Shown in pieces: positions 6,647-15,288 of a stretch of 23,488 nucleotides of DNA. Numbering within the stretch: position 1 is the stretch's first letter; the number at the start of each line of letters is the position of its first letter. Source of the DNA: an uncultured Collinsella sp. (GTDB lineage Bacteria > Actinomycetota > Coriobacteriia > Coriobacteriales > Coriobacteriaceae). Position numbers and translations under genes: made by a program. The stretch is taken from assembly GCA_937958315.1 (NCBI GenBank), contig CALFGH010000135.1:1-23488 (forward strand), read 5' to 3'. The notes beneath the pieces are model-generated. The model had not been told where the DNA came from. It worked only from the letters and a program-made list of their open reading frames with translations, and searched no databases.

Positions 6647-8503
6647 TTACTGCCTGGCAGTTCCTGATGTTGGCAGGTGGCTGCCGCAGTGGCCTATTAC
6701 GATTAGCTGTGCCTCGTCATCAAAACAAAAGTGCAGACGGAATGGGTCGCGGCGGTTGCGACCGTTGCCCTTAATGTGCGGCAAGATGCAAACCTGCTTA
6801 CCGTTGTAAGTGCGTTGGCGGAGCCGCATGAGCTCGGTGTCGTTTTTAGTCAGCTTGGTCTCGGTCGGCGCGGCGTCAAACGAGGTCTGATTTTTAAACT
6901 CGCTATAGAGGTCTCCGGTCGTCGGGCGCTCCCCAAACTTGAGTTGCCACATAACGGTCGCTACAGATTTAAGGATCTGCCATTCCTCGTCAAGATCGGC
7001 AAAATCATAGCGGCGTGCCGAGTCGTATGCCTCGGGTAAAACGAAAATGCGCGAGGGCCAGAGGTTCGCGGCAAACTTAAGCTCGTCCTCAAGGGTGCGC
7101 GGAAATGCCTCGAGCCCCTCGACAAAGCATGCTTCCGTCCTGAGTGCGGCTACCTGCTTTTCCGAGCGGTCGGCTCGCTCCAGCGCCTCTTGGAGTCGAT
7201 ACTTTAAGTTGGCGATCGTGTTCTCGGATTCATCCAACTCGAGCAGGCTGTTTTCCAGTTGCTCAATACGCTGCTCATACGCGGCGTTGCTGTCGGCGTA
7301 ATCGTTTGCCAGCCCCTCCCAGAGCTGCCTGTCCGCAGTCTCTTTTGACAGCAGCTCCTTAAGGTTGTCCATGGCCTCTTGGCTGTACGAAGCGGCAAGC
7401 GCTTCGGTGCGTTTTGCCTCGGCTACGGTTTCATTCTCTGCATGGCGTTTCATCTCTGCCATGCGGCTGCGTAGCGCCCCAATTGATTGACGTGATTTGT
7501 ACCAGGCAATATCGCTCGTGTCTACAATATCGCTCCTGCCGCGCAAGAACGAGCGGCCCAGACTCCGGTTAAGTATCGTGGATGTCTTGTTGCCGTACTC
7601 GCTCAGCCTATCGCGCCTGATGCAGAGGTGTCGACGTGCGTCTTCTTCGTCAGACAGATTGATGCTCGGTTGGTAAATACGAAGTGACGACTTGGGGCAG
7701 TTGTATCGATAGGCAGGTGTATTGTAGAGAAAAAGATTGAACAGCTTTGATTTGAGCCGACCATCGGATTCGTCGGCGGCAAACACGTTGGCTAGGCCCA
7801 TAAGGTTATTGGCGAGCTTGCCGGGATCTTTGACGGGATATCGACCGGTATCATCGCTGGTTATTAGAATCAGAGGGAGCTCGCGCTGGCTGCTCAGAAG
7901 GTTGTCGGAGAACTCGGCGTCAAAGTTCTCAAACGTCAGGCGCGTGCACGATGTGTTGACGACTGTCTCTCCAACGCATGCCTGATGATTGGGAAGCGAA
8001 AACAGAACCTTTGCGATGCGGGGAATATTGAGGTCCGGTTCTGGCAGTGGCCAGCCCACATATTCGGGCAGGGTCGCATAGGTGACTTTAATATTGACTA
8101 GGCAGGAGTTGTCATCGGCCGTTTCAAGGCCAATGCAAGTGTGCCAGTGACGATACGAATAATGACTGTCGGGCTCGTCATATTCAAAGGCCCAAGCGAC
8201 GGGAATCCTGCCTCGCTTGTCATCAAAGGCTGCACGAGTGCAAATGCTCACGCGGCTGCCTGTGGTCATGCCTCCAGAATAGCCAACGGGATAGCTGAGG
8301 TTTCCAAATATAAAATCGAAGGCAACGTTTTTATTGCTTGATAAAAACTCAAAGGCGCTCTGCTCATGGCGCTTGCGCTTCTCTTTGTCGCGCACCCAGG
8401 TGTAAATCTGACGATATGCATCGACGATTGAGGGCGTGGTGGTCGAATAGGGCGAAAGCCTGAACTTCGCACGGTAATGAATCTGTTCGTTTTCGGACCG
8501 CAT
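6647..8503 (-). CDS. Large coiled-coil protein with RelE-like C-terminal domain, candidate defence gene
   Basis: A 618-residue protein; ATG at 8503 is preferred because GCGAGG lies six bases upstream. I do not recognise the family by name. Three parts are visible. Residues 1 to about 330 form a globular domain with blocks such as VAWAFEYDEPDSHYSYRHWH and LILITSDDTGRYPVKDPGK. Residues about 338-456 are a long charged coiled coil. The C-terminal 160 residues end in FRLHFCFDDEAQLIVIGHCG then SHLPT, the strand pattern (RIHF, then vIGhcGkHLp) I associate with RelE/HigB-like toxin folds at the ends of large actinobacterial proteins. The gene is divergent from the helicase-methylase-ATPase operon and shares its intergenic region, so an effector or accessory role in phage defence is plausible but inferred. 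Its base composition appears more AT-rich than its neighbours, hinting at transfer. Confidence 0.65.
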   Translation of the reverse strand: MRSENEQIHYRAKFRLSPYSTTTPSIVDAYRQIYTWVRDKEKRKRHEQSAFEFLSSNKNVAFDFIFGNLSYPVGYSGGMTTGSRVSICTRAAFDDKRGRIPVAWAFEYDEPDSHYSYRHWHTCIGLETADDNSCLVNIKVTYATLPEYVGWPLPEPDLNIPRIAKVLFSLPNHQACVGETVVNTSCTRLTFENFDAEFSDNLLSSQRELPLILITSDDTGRYPVKDPGKLANNLMGLANVFAADESDGRLKSKLFNLFLYNTPAYRYNCPKSSLRIYQPSINLSDEEDARRHLCIRRDRLSEYGNKTSTILNRSLGRSFLRGRSDIVDTSDIAWYKSRQSIGALRSRMAEMKRHAENETVAEAKRTEALAASYSQEAMDNLKELLSKETADRQLWEGLANDYADSNAAYEQRIEQLENSLLELDESENTIANLKYRLQEALERADRSEKQVAALRTEACFVEGLEAFPRTLEDELKFAANLWPSRIFVLPEAYDSARRYDFADLDEEWQILKSVATVMWQLKFGERPTTGDLYSEFKNQTSFDAAPTETKLTKNDTELMRLRQRTYNGKQVCILPHIKGNGRNRRDPFRLHFCFDDEAQLIVIGHCGSHLPTSGTARQ

Positions 8504-8772
8504 GTTAGCCTCGCTTGCCTGTTGGCGATATTGACCTGTGATGCTTAAGTGTAGGCGTTTGAGTAAAGGGCGCGCATCGAACAACGGGCGTTAGGTGCCA
8601 AAGCGTCCGTAAGCGTGCTAATGGGCGCTGGCGACGCGGAGTGATCACAAGGCATTCACGCTATTCGCAGCATTGTTGAGCAACAAACCGTGCGAGGTTA
8701 AAACGATTCCTTTTGCAGAAAACCCCATGACACGGCAAGCCGATTGAAAGACAATAGATAAAGCTGTAACAA

Positions 8773-8792
8773 GGGTGATTTATCGTTCACCC
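8773..8792. promoter_or_regulatory. Inverted repeat in the leader region of the defence operon
   Basis: GGGTGA (8773-8778) and TCACCC (8787-8792) are complementary around eight bases. It lies about 30 bases before the leader's ribosome site, within the 441-base divergent region 8504-8944, and may be an operator or a small mRNA hairpin. TTGAAA upstream (near 8744) could be a -35, but I see no matching strong -10. Confidence 0.3.
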
Positions 8793-8821
8793 CGGTATCA
8801 ATAAAACCCAGGAGATTTTTC

Positions 8822-8866
8822 GTGGCCATTCAGACGAAAACTCTTCGGGGGGGGGGTGCTCGTTAG
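8822..8866 (+). CDS. Short leader reading frame with a phase-variable G tract
   Basis: GTG at 8822 has an excellent ribosome site, AGGAG at 8810-8814, seven bases upstream, better than that of the helicase itself. As read here it encodes 14 residues (MAIQTKTLRGGGAR) and stops at TAG 8864-8866, just after a run of ten G. With nine G (or twelve) the frame stays open for 40 residues and stops at TGA 8943-8945, overlapping the helicase ATG as TGATG; with eleven G it stops at TAG 8884. The peptide itself has no recognisable domain, so its likely role is to deliver ribosomes to the helicase start. Translation has not been shown; the claim rests on the ribosome site, frame and overlap. Confidence 0.5.
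   Translation: MAIQTKTLRGGGAR
8847..8856 (+). repeat. Homopolymer run of ten G
   Basis: An uninterrupted G10 at 8847-8856, flanked by TTC and TGC. Runs of this length slip during replication and are the usual contingency tracts of phase-variable genes. It lies between the leader start codon (8822) and the helicase start (8945). Confidence 0.98.
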
Positions 8867-8918
8867 CGAGTGTCTTCCTTCGATAGACAATCCTAGCGTT
8901 ATCTTGCGACACGCATTT

Positions 8919-8936
8919 CCGCTTCTCGTAAAGCGG
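8919..8936 (+). promoter_or_regulatory. Hairpin covering the helicase ribosome-binding region
   Basis: CCGCTT (8919-8924) pairs perfectly with AAGCGG (8931-8936) around CTCGTA. The only Shine-Dalgarno-like sequence of the helicase gene, GCGGGG at 8933-8938, is mostly within the right arm, eight bases before ATG 8945. The hairpin should lower independent initiation and could be opened by ribosomes translating the extended leader. Confidence 0.5.
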
Positions 8937-8944
8937 GGCGCGTG

Positions 8945-11900
8945 ATGGCAAAGCTAGCAGAGATAACGCCCGGTACGCGCGTTCGCGGTATCGCGGGGGA
9001 TTCGCCCGTGACCATTAAGGCTGTCGAATGGCATGGCGATTCCGTCTTAAACGTAATCTACAAGACGGACCAGGGCGCACTGGGTGACCGACCTCTCTTC
9101 GATACAGACGAGGATAAATACATCATCGAAAAGTCCAGCGCCTGGGCGTTCGATGCCGACCCCGATGACCTGCGACTCGTGTCCGAAGCGTATCGCATAG
9201 GCTTGGCTCATCTGTTCGATCCCTATCTGGCTATTCGTACGTCGTCTATCGAGCCGCTGCCGCACCAGATTTCGGCCGTCTACAAGGAAATGCTGCCGCG
9301 CTTGCCGCTGCGTTATGTGCTGGCGGACGACCCCGGTGCAGGCAAGACCATCATGACGGGCCTCCTAATAAAAGAAATGATTGCTCGCGGCGATCTTAGG
9401 CGTTGCCTTATCGTGGCTCCCGGTAATCTTGTGGAACAGTGGCAAGACGAGCTGTGGCAAAAGTTTGGGCTCAAATTCCGCTTGCTTACAAACGATGTGC
9501 TGGAGTCTTCTGCTACCGGAAATCCCTTCGATGAGGTCAATTTTTGTATTGGCCGCCTAGATAAGCTGGCTCGCAACGACGAGATCCAAAAGAAGCTAAG
9601 GGCAACTTCGTGGGATCTCGTTGTATGCGACGAGGCCCACAAGATGAGCGCGACAAACTTTGGCGGCGAGTTTAAACCGACCAAACGCTATAAGCTCGGT
9701 CAGCTCTTGGGTGACACAACCGAAAACTTGTTGCTTCTGACGGCTACGCCTCACAACGGCAAGCCGGCTGACTTCCGCTACTTTATGGCGCTCGTGGACA
9801 AGGACCGGTTTGCGGGAGGCAACCGCGTTAAGAATCCTGCGGCGCGCTCCACTGCCGGCCAGGCTCAGGGCCTTCCGCCCGCCGCTTCGCTTGACTGCGA
9901 TGTTTCCGATGTTATGCGTCGTCTTGTGAAGGAAGAGCTGCTCAAGTTCGATGGGCGTCCGCTATTCCCCGAACGCTGCGCCTACACAGTCGAATACGAC
10001 CTATCTCCTGCCGAGCAGGAGCTCTATGACTCGGTGACTCATTACGTCACCGAGGAGTTTAACCGTGCGGAGCGCTTGGGTGGCAAGCATAAGAACAGCG
10101 TCGGCTTTGCTTTGACTATCTTGCAGCGTCGTCTTGCGTCGAGTCCCGAGGCCATCTACCAGTCGCTTCGGCGTCGTCGCATACGGCTTGAGTCCAAGCT
10201 CGCCGAGGCAAAAAGCGTTGCGAGTGGCAAGGTCGCCTATACAGATAAATGGGGCATCGATTCCAGAGATTTTGACGAGGACGATTACGACTCCGAAGAG
10301 TACGAACAAATGGAAGATGACGTCGTAGACACCGCTTCTGCGGCGGCGACTGCGGCTGAGCTCGATGCCGAGATCGCGATTTTACGCACGCTCGAGCGCA
10401 AGGCAAACGATGTTCGCATTAGTGGCGAGGACCGTAAGTGGGAGGAGCTTTCGCGACTGCTGCAAGACGATTCCAATATGTTTGGCATGGACGGTCGACG
10501 TGAGAAGCTCATCATCTTTACCGAACACAAGGACACACTGAACTACCTCGCAGGGAAGATTGGCTCCCTCCTGGGCGACCGTTCTGCCGTGCTCACCATT
10601 AAGGGCGGTATGACGCGCGACGAGCGCCATCGTGCCGAGGAAATGTTCAAGCAGGATGCGAACTCGCGCATCCTTGTTGCCACGGATGCCGCCGGCGAGG
10701 GCATTAACCTACAGCGTGCGCACCTTATGATCAACTACGATCTGCCGTGGAATCCCAATCGACTCGAGCAGCGCTTCGGTCGTATTCACCGCATCGGTCA
10801 GACCGAAGTATGCCATCTGTGGAACCTTGTCTCCACGCAGACGCGCGAGGGCGAGGTGTTCCAACGCCTGTTCAGCAAGCTCGAGGTGGAACGTGCCGCG
10901 CTGGGCGGCAAGGTTTTCGACATCTTGGGCAGAGTTACCTTTGAAGGCAAGACGCTTCGCGACTTGCTCCTCGATGCGATTCGCTATGGCGATGACCCCG
11001 AGGTACGGGCGCGGCTCAACCAGGTGGTCGATGCTTCTCTCGACACGAGTTCCATTAAACGGCTCCTCAAAGAGTATGCGCTTACCGATGACGTCATGGA
11101 CGCTCGCGGCGTAAGCGCTATTCGCGAGGACATGGAACGCATGGAGGCGCGCAAGCTCGAGCCGCACTTTATCCAGGCATTTTTCATGGCGGCAATGAAG
11201 CGCTTGGGAGGACGCGTGGCATCTCGCGAGTCTGGCAGGTTCGAGGTGCTCGAAGTGCCGTTCTCGGTTCGCTCGATGAGCATGGGCGGCGAATGCGGCC
11301 ACGTGCTTGCCTCCTATGAGCGTATTTGCTTTGACAAAGAATCTAAAGAGGGTCCTGGACTCGTTCCCGCGGAGTTGGTATGCCCCGGTGAGGCGCTCTT
11401 GGACGCAACGGTGAAGGTGCTGATTGGCCAAATGGGCTCGGCGCTCAAGCGGGGCTGTGTGCTCGTGGACGATAGAGATTTTGGAGACAAGCCGAGACTC
11501 TTGCTCTATATCGAGAACTCTGTCCAGGACGGCACGACGCTGACCGACGGCACCAAACGTACGGTATCCAAAGAGTTTAGGTTCGTTGAAGTTGACGCTG
11601 CGGGCGAAGCTCGTGATGCGGGCTATGCGCCCTATTTGGACTATCGCGGTCCTCGTCCGTCCGAGGCATCTGCCGCGCACACTATCGCTTCTGAGCAGGA
11701 GTGGCTTACCTGCGACATTGACGCGCTTGCCATGGATTTCGCCATTCGCGAGATCCTCCCTGTGAGCCTCAAAGAGGTACGCAATCGTCGTATTCCGCAG
11801 ATCGAGAAGATCGAGCGAGCCGTTGACGCGCGTCTTACCGAAGAGGCCAATTATTGGGATGGTCGCGCGTGGGAGCTGGAGGAGAAAGAAAAGCAAGGCA

Positions 11901-12511
11901 AGAAGACACGCCTGAGTTCTCTGAATGCTCGTCGTCGCGCCGATGATTTGCGCGACCGTAGACAAATGCGCTTGGCGGAGCTGCAGCGCGAAAAGACCAT
12001 CACTCCCGCGACTCCGAGGGTGCTGGGCGGCGCGCTTGTGATTCCGGTTGGCATGCTGCTCCACGACTCGTGTGCTACTACCGAATCCAGTGCGGCAGGC
12101 AGGCACGAGGTAGAGCTTGCCGGCATGCGTGCCGTCATGGCTATCGAGCGGGAGCTGGGTTTTACGCCGCGGGATCGAAGCGCAGATAACTGCGGCTACG
12201 ACATCGAATCCGCGGTGCCCGATGAGCTTTGTGCCAAGGGGCCGGCGTTGCGAATGATTGAGGTCAAGGGTCGCACCGTGGGCGCCACTACGGTCACTGT
12301 CTCGCACAACGAAGTGATGTGTGCGCTCAACAGGCCAGATGCCTTTGTGCTCGCACTGGTCGAGGTCGATGGAAACACGACCCGGACTTCTTACATCGCA
12401 CATCCATTTACAAGTCCGCCGGATTATGCCGCGGCAAGCACGAACTACGACATCGCGCGCCTCAAGGAAGCAGGCGACGTGATACTAGAGAGGGAGCAGA
12501 CATGGCAGTAA
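8945..12511 (+). CDS. SNF2-type helicase with DUF3883 nuclease-like C-terminus (Hma-type defence)
   Basis: A 1188-residue superfamily 2 helicase. Motif I is LADDPGAGKT (about residues 125-134), motif II CDEAH (about 228), motif III LLLTATPHNGK (about 265); the second RecA domain has TDAAGEGINLQ and QRFGRIHRIGQ (about 580-619), typical of SNF2/DrmD-like enzymes. A charged helical region at about 960-1030 follows. The C-terminal 110 residues are DUF3883-like, with GYDIES and MIEVKGR (Glu1106, Lys1108) in the order of a PD-(D/E)XK core, so a nuclease or DNA-end-binding activity is possible. It overlaps the methylase by ten bases and heads the defence operon. In Hma-type sets it is thought to act with the methylase and ATPase against phage DNA. 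ATG 8945 is used; GTG 8942 is the adjacent alternative. Its own ribosome site is weak and within a hairpin. Confidence 0.88.
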   Translation: MAKLAEITPGTRVRGIAGDSPVTIKAVEWHGDSVLNVIYKTDQGALGDRPLFDTDEDKYIIEKSSAWAFDADPDDLRLVSEAYRIGLAHLFDPYLAIRTSSIEPLPHQISAVYKEMLPRLPLRYVLADDPGAGKTIMTGLLIKEMIARGDLRRCLIVAPGNLVEQWQDELWQKFGLKFRLLTNDVLESSATGNPFDEVNFCIGRLDKLARNDEIQKKLRATSWDLVVCDEAHKMSATNFGGEFKPTKRYKLGQLLGDTTENLLLLTATPHNGKPADFRYFMALVDKDRFAGGNRVKNPAARSTAGQAQGLPPAASLDCDVSDVMRRLVKEELLKFDGRPLFPERCAYTVEYDLSPAEQELYDSVTHYVTEEFNRAERLGGKHKNSVGFALTILQRRLASSPEAIYQSLRRRRIRLESKLAEAKSVASGKVAYTDKWGIDSRDFDEDDYDSEEYEQMEDDVVDTASAAATAAELDAEIAILRTLERKANDVRISGEDRKWEELSRLLQDDSNMFGMDGRREKLIIFTEHKDTLNYLAGKIGSLLGDRSAVLTIKGGMTRDERHRAEEMFKQDANSRILVATDAAGEGINLQRAHLMINYDLPWNPNRLEQRFGRIHRIGQTEVCHLWNLVSTQTREGEVFQRLFSKLEVERAALGGKVFDILGRVTFEGKTLRDLLLDAIRYGDDPEVRARLNQVVDASLDTSSIKRLLKEYALTDDVMDARGVSAIREDMERMEARKLEPHFIQAFFMAAMKRLGGRVASRESGRFEVLEVPFSVRSMSMGGECGHVLASYERICFDKESKEGPGLVPAELVCPGEALLDATVKVLIGQMGSALKRGCVLVDDRDFGDKPRLLLYIENSVQDGTTLTDGTKRTVSKEFRFVEVDAAGEARDAGYAPYLDYRGPRPSEASAAHTIASEQEWLTCDIDALAMDFAIREILPVSLKEVRNRRIPQIEKIERAVDARLTEEANYWDGRAWELEEKEKQGKKTRLSSLNARRRADDLRDRRQMRLAELQREKTITPATPRVLGGALVIPVGMLLHDSCATTESSAAGRHEVELAGMRAVMAIERELGFTPRDRSADNCGYDIESAVPDELCAKGPALRMIEVKGRTVGATTVTVSHNEVMCALNRPDAFVLALVEVDGNTTRTSYIAHPFTSPPDYAAASTNYDIARLKEAGDVILEREQTWQ

Positions 12512-15270
12512 AGAAGAAGCTCATCGAGGTGGCTCTGCCGCTCGACGATATCAATGCGGCGTCCGCGCGTGAGAAGTCCATCCGCCATGGGCATCCCTCG
12601 ACGTTGCATCTCTGGTGGGCCCGCCGCCCACTGGCCGCGGCGCGCGCAGTTATCTGGTCGTCGCTGGTGGACGACCCGTCGGCGCATCCCGAGGAGTTCC
12701 CCACCGTGGAGGAGCAGGCTGCCGAGCGCGAGCGCCTGTTCGGCATCCTGCGCGAGCTCGTGGTGTGGGAAAACTCCAATAACGATCGTGTGCTTAATGC
12801 CGCCAAGGCTGAGATTAAAAGGTCGATGGGCGACGACTTGCCGCCCCTGTTGGATCCTTTTGCAGGTGGAGGCGCCATTCCGCTGGAAGCCCAGCGTCTG
12901 GGTCTTAAGGCCTATGCGCAGGACCTCAACCCGGTGGCCGTTACCATCAATAAAGCAATGATTGAGATTCCGCCGTTGTTCGCGGGCAAGCCCGCCGTTA
13001 ACCCCGAGGCTCGAGGCAAGTTGACCAATGGAGGTTGGAGCGGTAACGCTGGCCTGGCTTCTGACGTTAAGTACTATGGCACCTGGATGAAAGAAGAGGC
13101 CCAGTGTCGTATCGGCGACCTGTACCCCAAGGTGCAAGTGCCGGCCGAGCAGGGCGGCGGCGAGGCCACCGTCATTGCGTGGCTCTGGGCGCGCACGGTT
13201 AAGTGCCCCAATCCCGCGTGTGGACACGAGGCGATTCTCGTGCGTTCGTTCGACTTGTCCAAGAAAAAGGGAAAGGAATGGCACGTCGAGCCTCATTGCG
13301 AGGGCGGTGAGGTGCGCTTCGATGTTGTGCCCGGCAAGGCGACGCAGGACGGCACAGTGAACCGACGTGGAGCGACTTGCGCTCACTGTGGAGCGCCAAT
13401 TGATTTCAAGTATTGTCGTGATGAAGCGAAAAACAATCGAATGGGCGCCAAGCTCATGTCTATTGTCGCTGAGGGCCAGCATGGACGAGTTTATATTGCC
13501 CCGAGTTGTAAACAGGAAACTATCGCTGCTGTTGCGGAGCCTGAAGAGGCGCCGCAAAGCAATTTGCCTGCTCAAGCACTTGGTTTTCGCGTTCAAGCCT
13601 ATGGTATGGACCAATGGAAAAAGCTCTTTACCAACCGACAGCTGACGGCGCTGACGACGTTCTCGGCGCTCGTCGGTGAGGCGCAGAAAAAGGCGGAGGC
13701 GGACGCCATCGCTGCCGGTCTTGCCGACGACGGCGTGGGCCTGGCGGACGGCGGCACCGGAGCCCGCGCCTATGGTGAGGCCATCGGTGTGTACCTGGCG
13801 TTCGTCGTTGACAAGCTGACGGACTATCACTCGTCTATTTGCTCATGGAATGCTCCTGGTGAGAAGCTTCGCAACGTGTTTGGTCGTCAGGCGATTCCGA
13901 TGACCTGGGATTATGCGGAGGGGAATCTATTTTCTTCTTCATCTGGGTCATTCGACAATATGATGCAGTGGGTTATTAAGGTCATTAATGAGTTCCCAAA
14001 TTCGGATAGTGCTGGCGTCGCTCGGCAATTTGATGCCCAGAGCGACAACGGTATGCGAGGCATTCTCGTATCGACGGACCCGCCTTATTACGACAACATC
14101 GGCTACGCAGACCTCTCAGACTTCTTCTACGTTTGGCTGCGTCAATCGCTTAGGCACACTTACCCCAAGCTCTTCAGCACCATGCTCGTACCCAAGCACG
14201 AGGAGCTGGTTGCCACACCCTACCGCGAGGACCGCGGCAAGGACGGTGCGCGCGAGTTCTTCGAGGAGGGCATGTTCAGCACCTTCAAACAGGTGAACAA
14301 GTACGCCCGCGAGGACGTGCCCGTGACTATCTACTACGCCTTCAAGCAGAGCGAGACCGAGACTTCTAACGACGTGGAATCCACGGCGTCGACCGGTTGG
14401 GAGACGATGCTCTCCGCCATCATTCGTGCGGGCTTTTCCATTAACGGCACATGGCCGATGCGAACTGAAAAGCCGGGCCGTACTATCGGCAACGGTACTA
14501 ACGCCCTTGCTTCCTCCATCGTGCTCGTGTGCCGCAAGCGCCCCGAGGGCGCGCCCATGGGGACGCGCCGCGACTTCGTGATGGCGCTCAAGCGTGAGCT
14601 GGGACCTGCGCTCGATAAACTTCGTTCTTCGAATATCGCGCCTGTTGACCTTGCGCAGTCGGCTATTGGACCTGGTATTGGCGTGTATTCGCGCTACAGC
14701 CAGGTGCTCGAGGCCGACGGTAGCCCCATGACGGTGCGTGCAGCGCTGCAACTTATCAACCAAGAGGTGGATGCGTACTTTAGCGACCAGGATGGCGAGC
14801 TCGATCGCGAGAGCCGCTTCTGCGTCGATCTTTATACGCAGAAAGCCTTTGACACCATTAAATTTGGTGAAGCCGACGTGCTCGCCCGTGCCAAGAACGT
14901 CTCTATCGAAGGTTTAGCGGCACAGGGGCTTCTTGCTTCCGTTAAGGGCAATGTGCACTTGCTCGATCGCAGCGAGGTATCGGAGCACGTTGACTTTAAA
15001 GCGCCTACTTGGCTTACGACCCAGCAGCTTACGCATGCGCTCGAGGAGGGCGGTGTTACGGCTTGTGCCAAGATCGTTAGCCAGACGCTCGGCGGTCGTG
15101 CGGATGGTGCCAAGGCACTTGCGTATCGCCTCTTTACCATTGCGGACAAGCGCAACTGGCAGCAGGAGGCCTTCGCGTACAACTCGCTCGTAACGGCATG
15201 GCCCGAGATACAGTCGAAAGCGGCGCAGCTTGCTGTCGAGCGTCCCACGCAAGACTCACTATTCGATTAG
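12502..15270 (+). CDS. DUF1156 DNA methylase (amino-methyltransferase) of Hma-type defence
   Basis: A 922-residue protein starting at ATG 12502, five bases after AGGGAG and overlapping the helicase end by ten bases, so translation is probably coupled. The N-terminus is the DUF1156 domain (IEVALPLDDINAASAREKS, then TLHLWWARRPLAAARAVIW). S-adenosylmethionine motif I is LLDPFAGGGAIPLEAQRLG (from about residue 117) and catalytic motif IV is STDPPYYDNIGYADLSDFFY (DPPY at about 525-528), marking an N6-adenine or N4-cytosine methyltransferase. Between them is a zinc-ribbon-like insert with CPNPACG (about 234) and CAHCG (about 293). The protein probably marks self DNA so that the helicase and ATPase spare it; the target sequence cannot be predicted. 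Confidence 0.9.
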   Translation: MAVKKKLIEVALPLDDINAASAREKSIRHGHPSTLHLWWARRPLAAARAVIWSSLVDDPSAHPEEFPTVEEQAAERERLFGILRELVVWENSNNDRVLNAAKAEIKRSMGDDLPPLLDPFAGGGAIPLEAQRLGLKAYAQDLNPVAVTINKAMIEIPPLFAGKPAVNPEARGKLTNGGWSGNAGLASDVKYYGTWMKEEAQCRIGDLYPKVQVPAEQGGGEATVIAWLWARTVKCPNPACGHEAILVRSFDLSKKKGKEWHVEPHCEGGEVRFDVVPGKATQDGTVNRRGATCAHCGAPIDFKYCRDEAKNNRMGAKLMSIVAEGQHGRVYIAPSCKQETIAAVAEPEEAPQSNLPAQALGFRVQAYGMDQWKKLFTNRQLTALTTFSALVGEAQKKAEADAIAAGLADDGVGLADGGTGARAYGEAIGVYLAFVVDKLTDYHSSICSWNAPGEKLRNVFGRQAIPMTWDYAEGNLFSSSSGSFDNMMQWVIKVINEFPNSDSAGVARQFDAQSDNGMRGILVSTDPPYYDNIGYADLSDFFYVWLRQSLRHTYPKLFSTMLVPKHEELVATPYREDRGKDGAREFFEEGMFSTFKQVNKYAREDVPVTIYYAFKQSETETSNDVESTASTGWETMLSAIIRAGFSINGTWPMRTEKPGRTIGNGTNALASSIVLVCRKRPEGAPMGTRRDFVMALKRELGPALDKLRSSNIAPVDLAQSAIGPGIGVYSRYSQVLEADGSPMTVRAALQLINQEVDAYFSDQDGELDRESRFCVDLYTQKAFDTIKFGEADVLARAKNVSIEGLAAQGLLASVKGNVHLLDRSEVSEHVDFKAPTWLTTQQLTHALEEGGVTACAKIVSQTLGGRADGAKALAYRLFTIADKRNWQQEAFAYNSLVTAWPEIQSKAAQLAVERPTQDSLFD

Positions 15271-15288
15271 GACCTAAGGAGATAAACC

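Noticed and set aside
10709..12403. Long minus-strand open frame of 564 codons inside the helicase gene
   Set aside because: It lacks any recognisable domain, while the plus strand carries clear SNF2 motifs; it is a by-product of codon use. The same applies to the minus-strand frame at 12445-13830 inside the methylase.
12319..12501. Earlier start for the methylase, at 12319
   Set aside because: The extra 61 residues overlap the helicase's conserved C-terminus and do not look like protein sequence; ATG 12502 has a good ribosome site and the DUF1156 block begins immediately.
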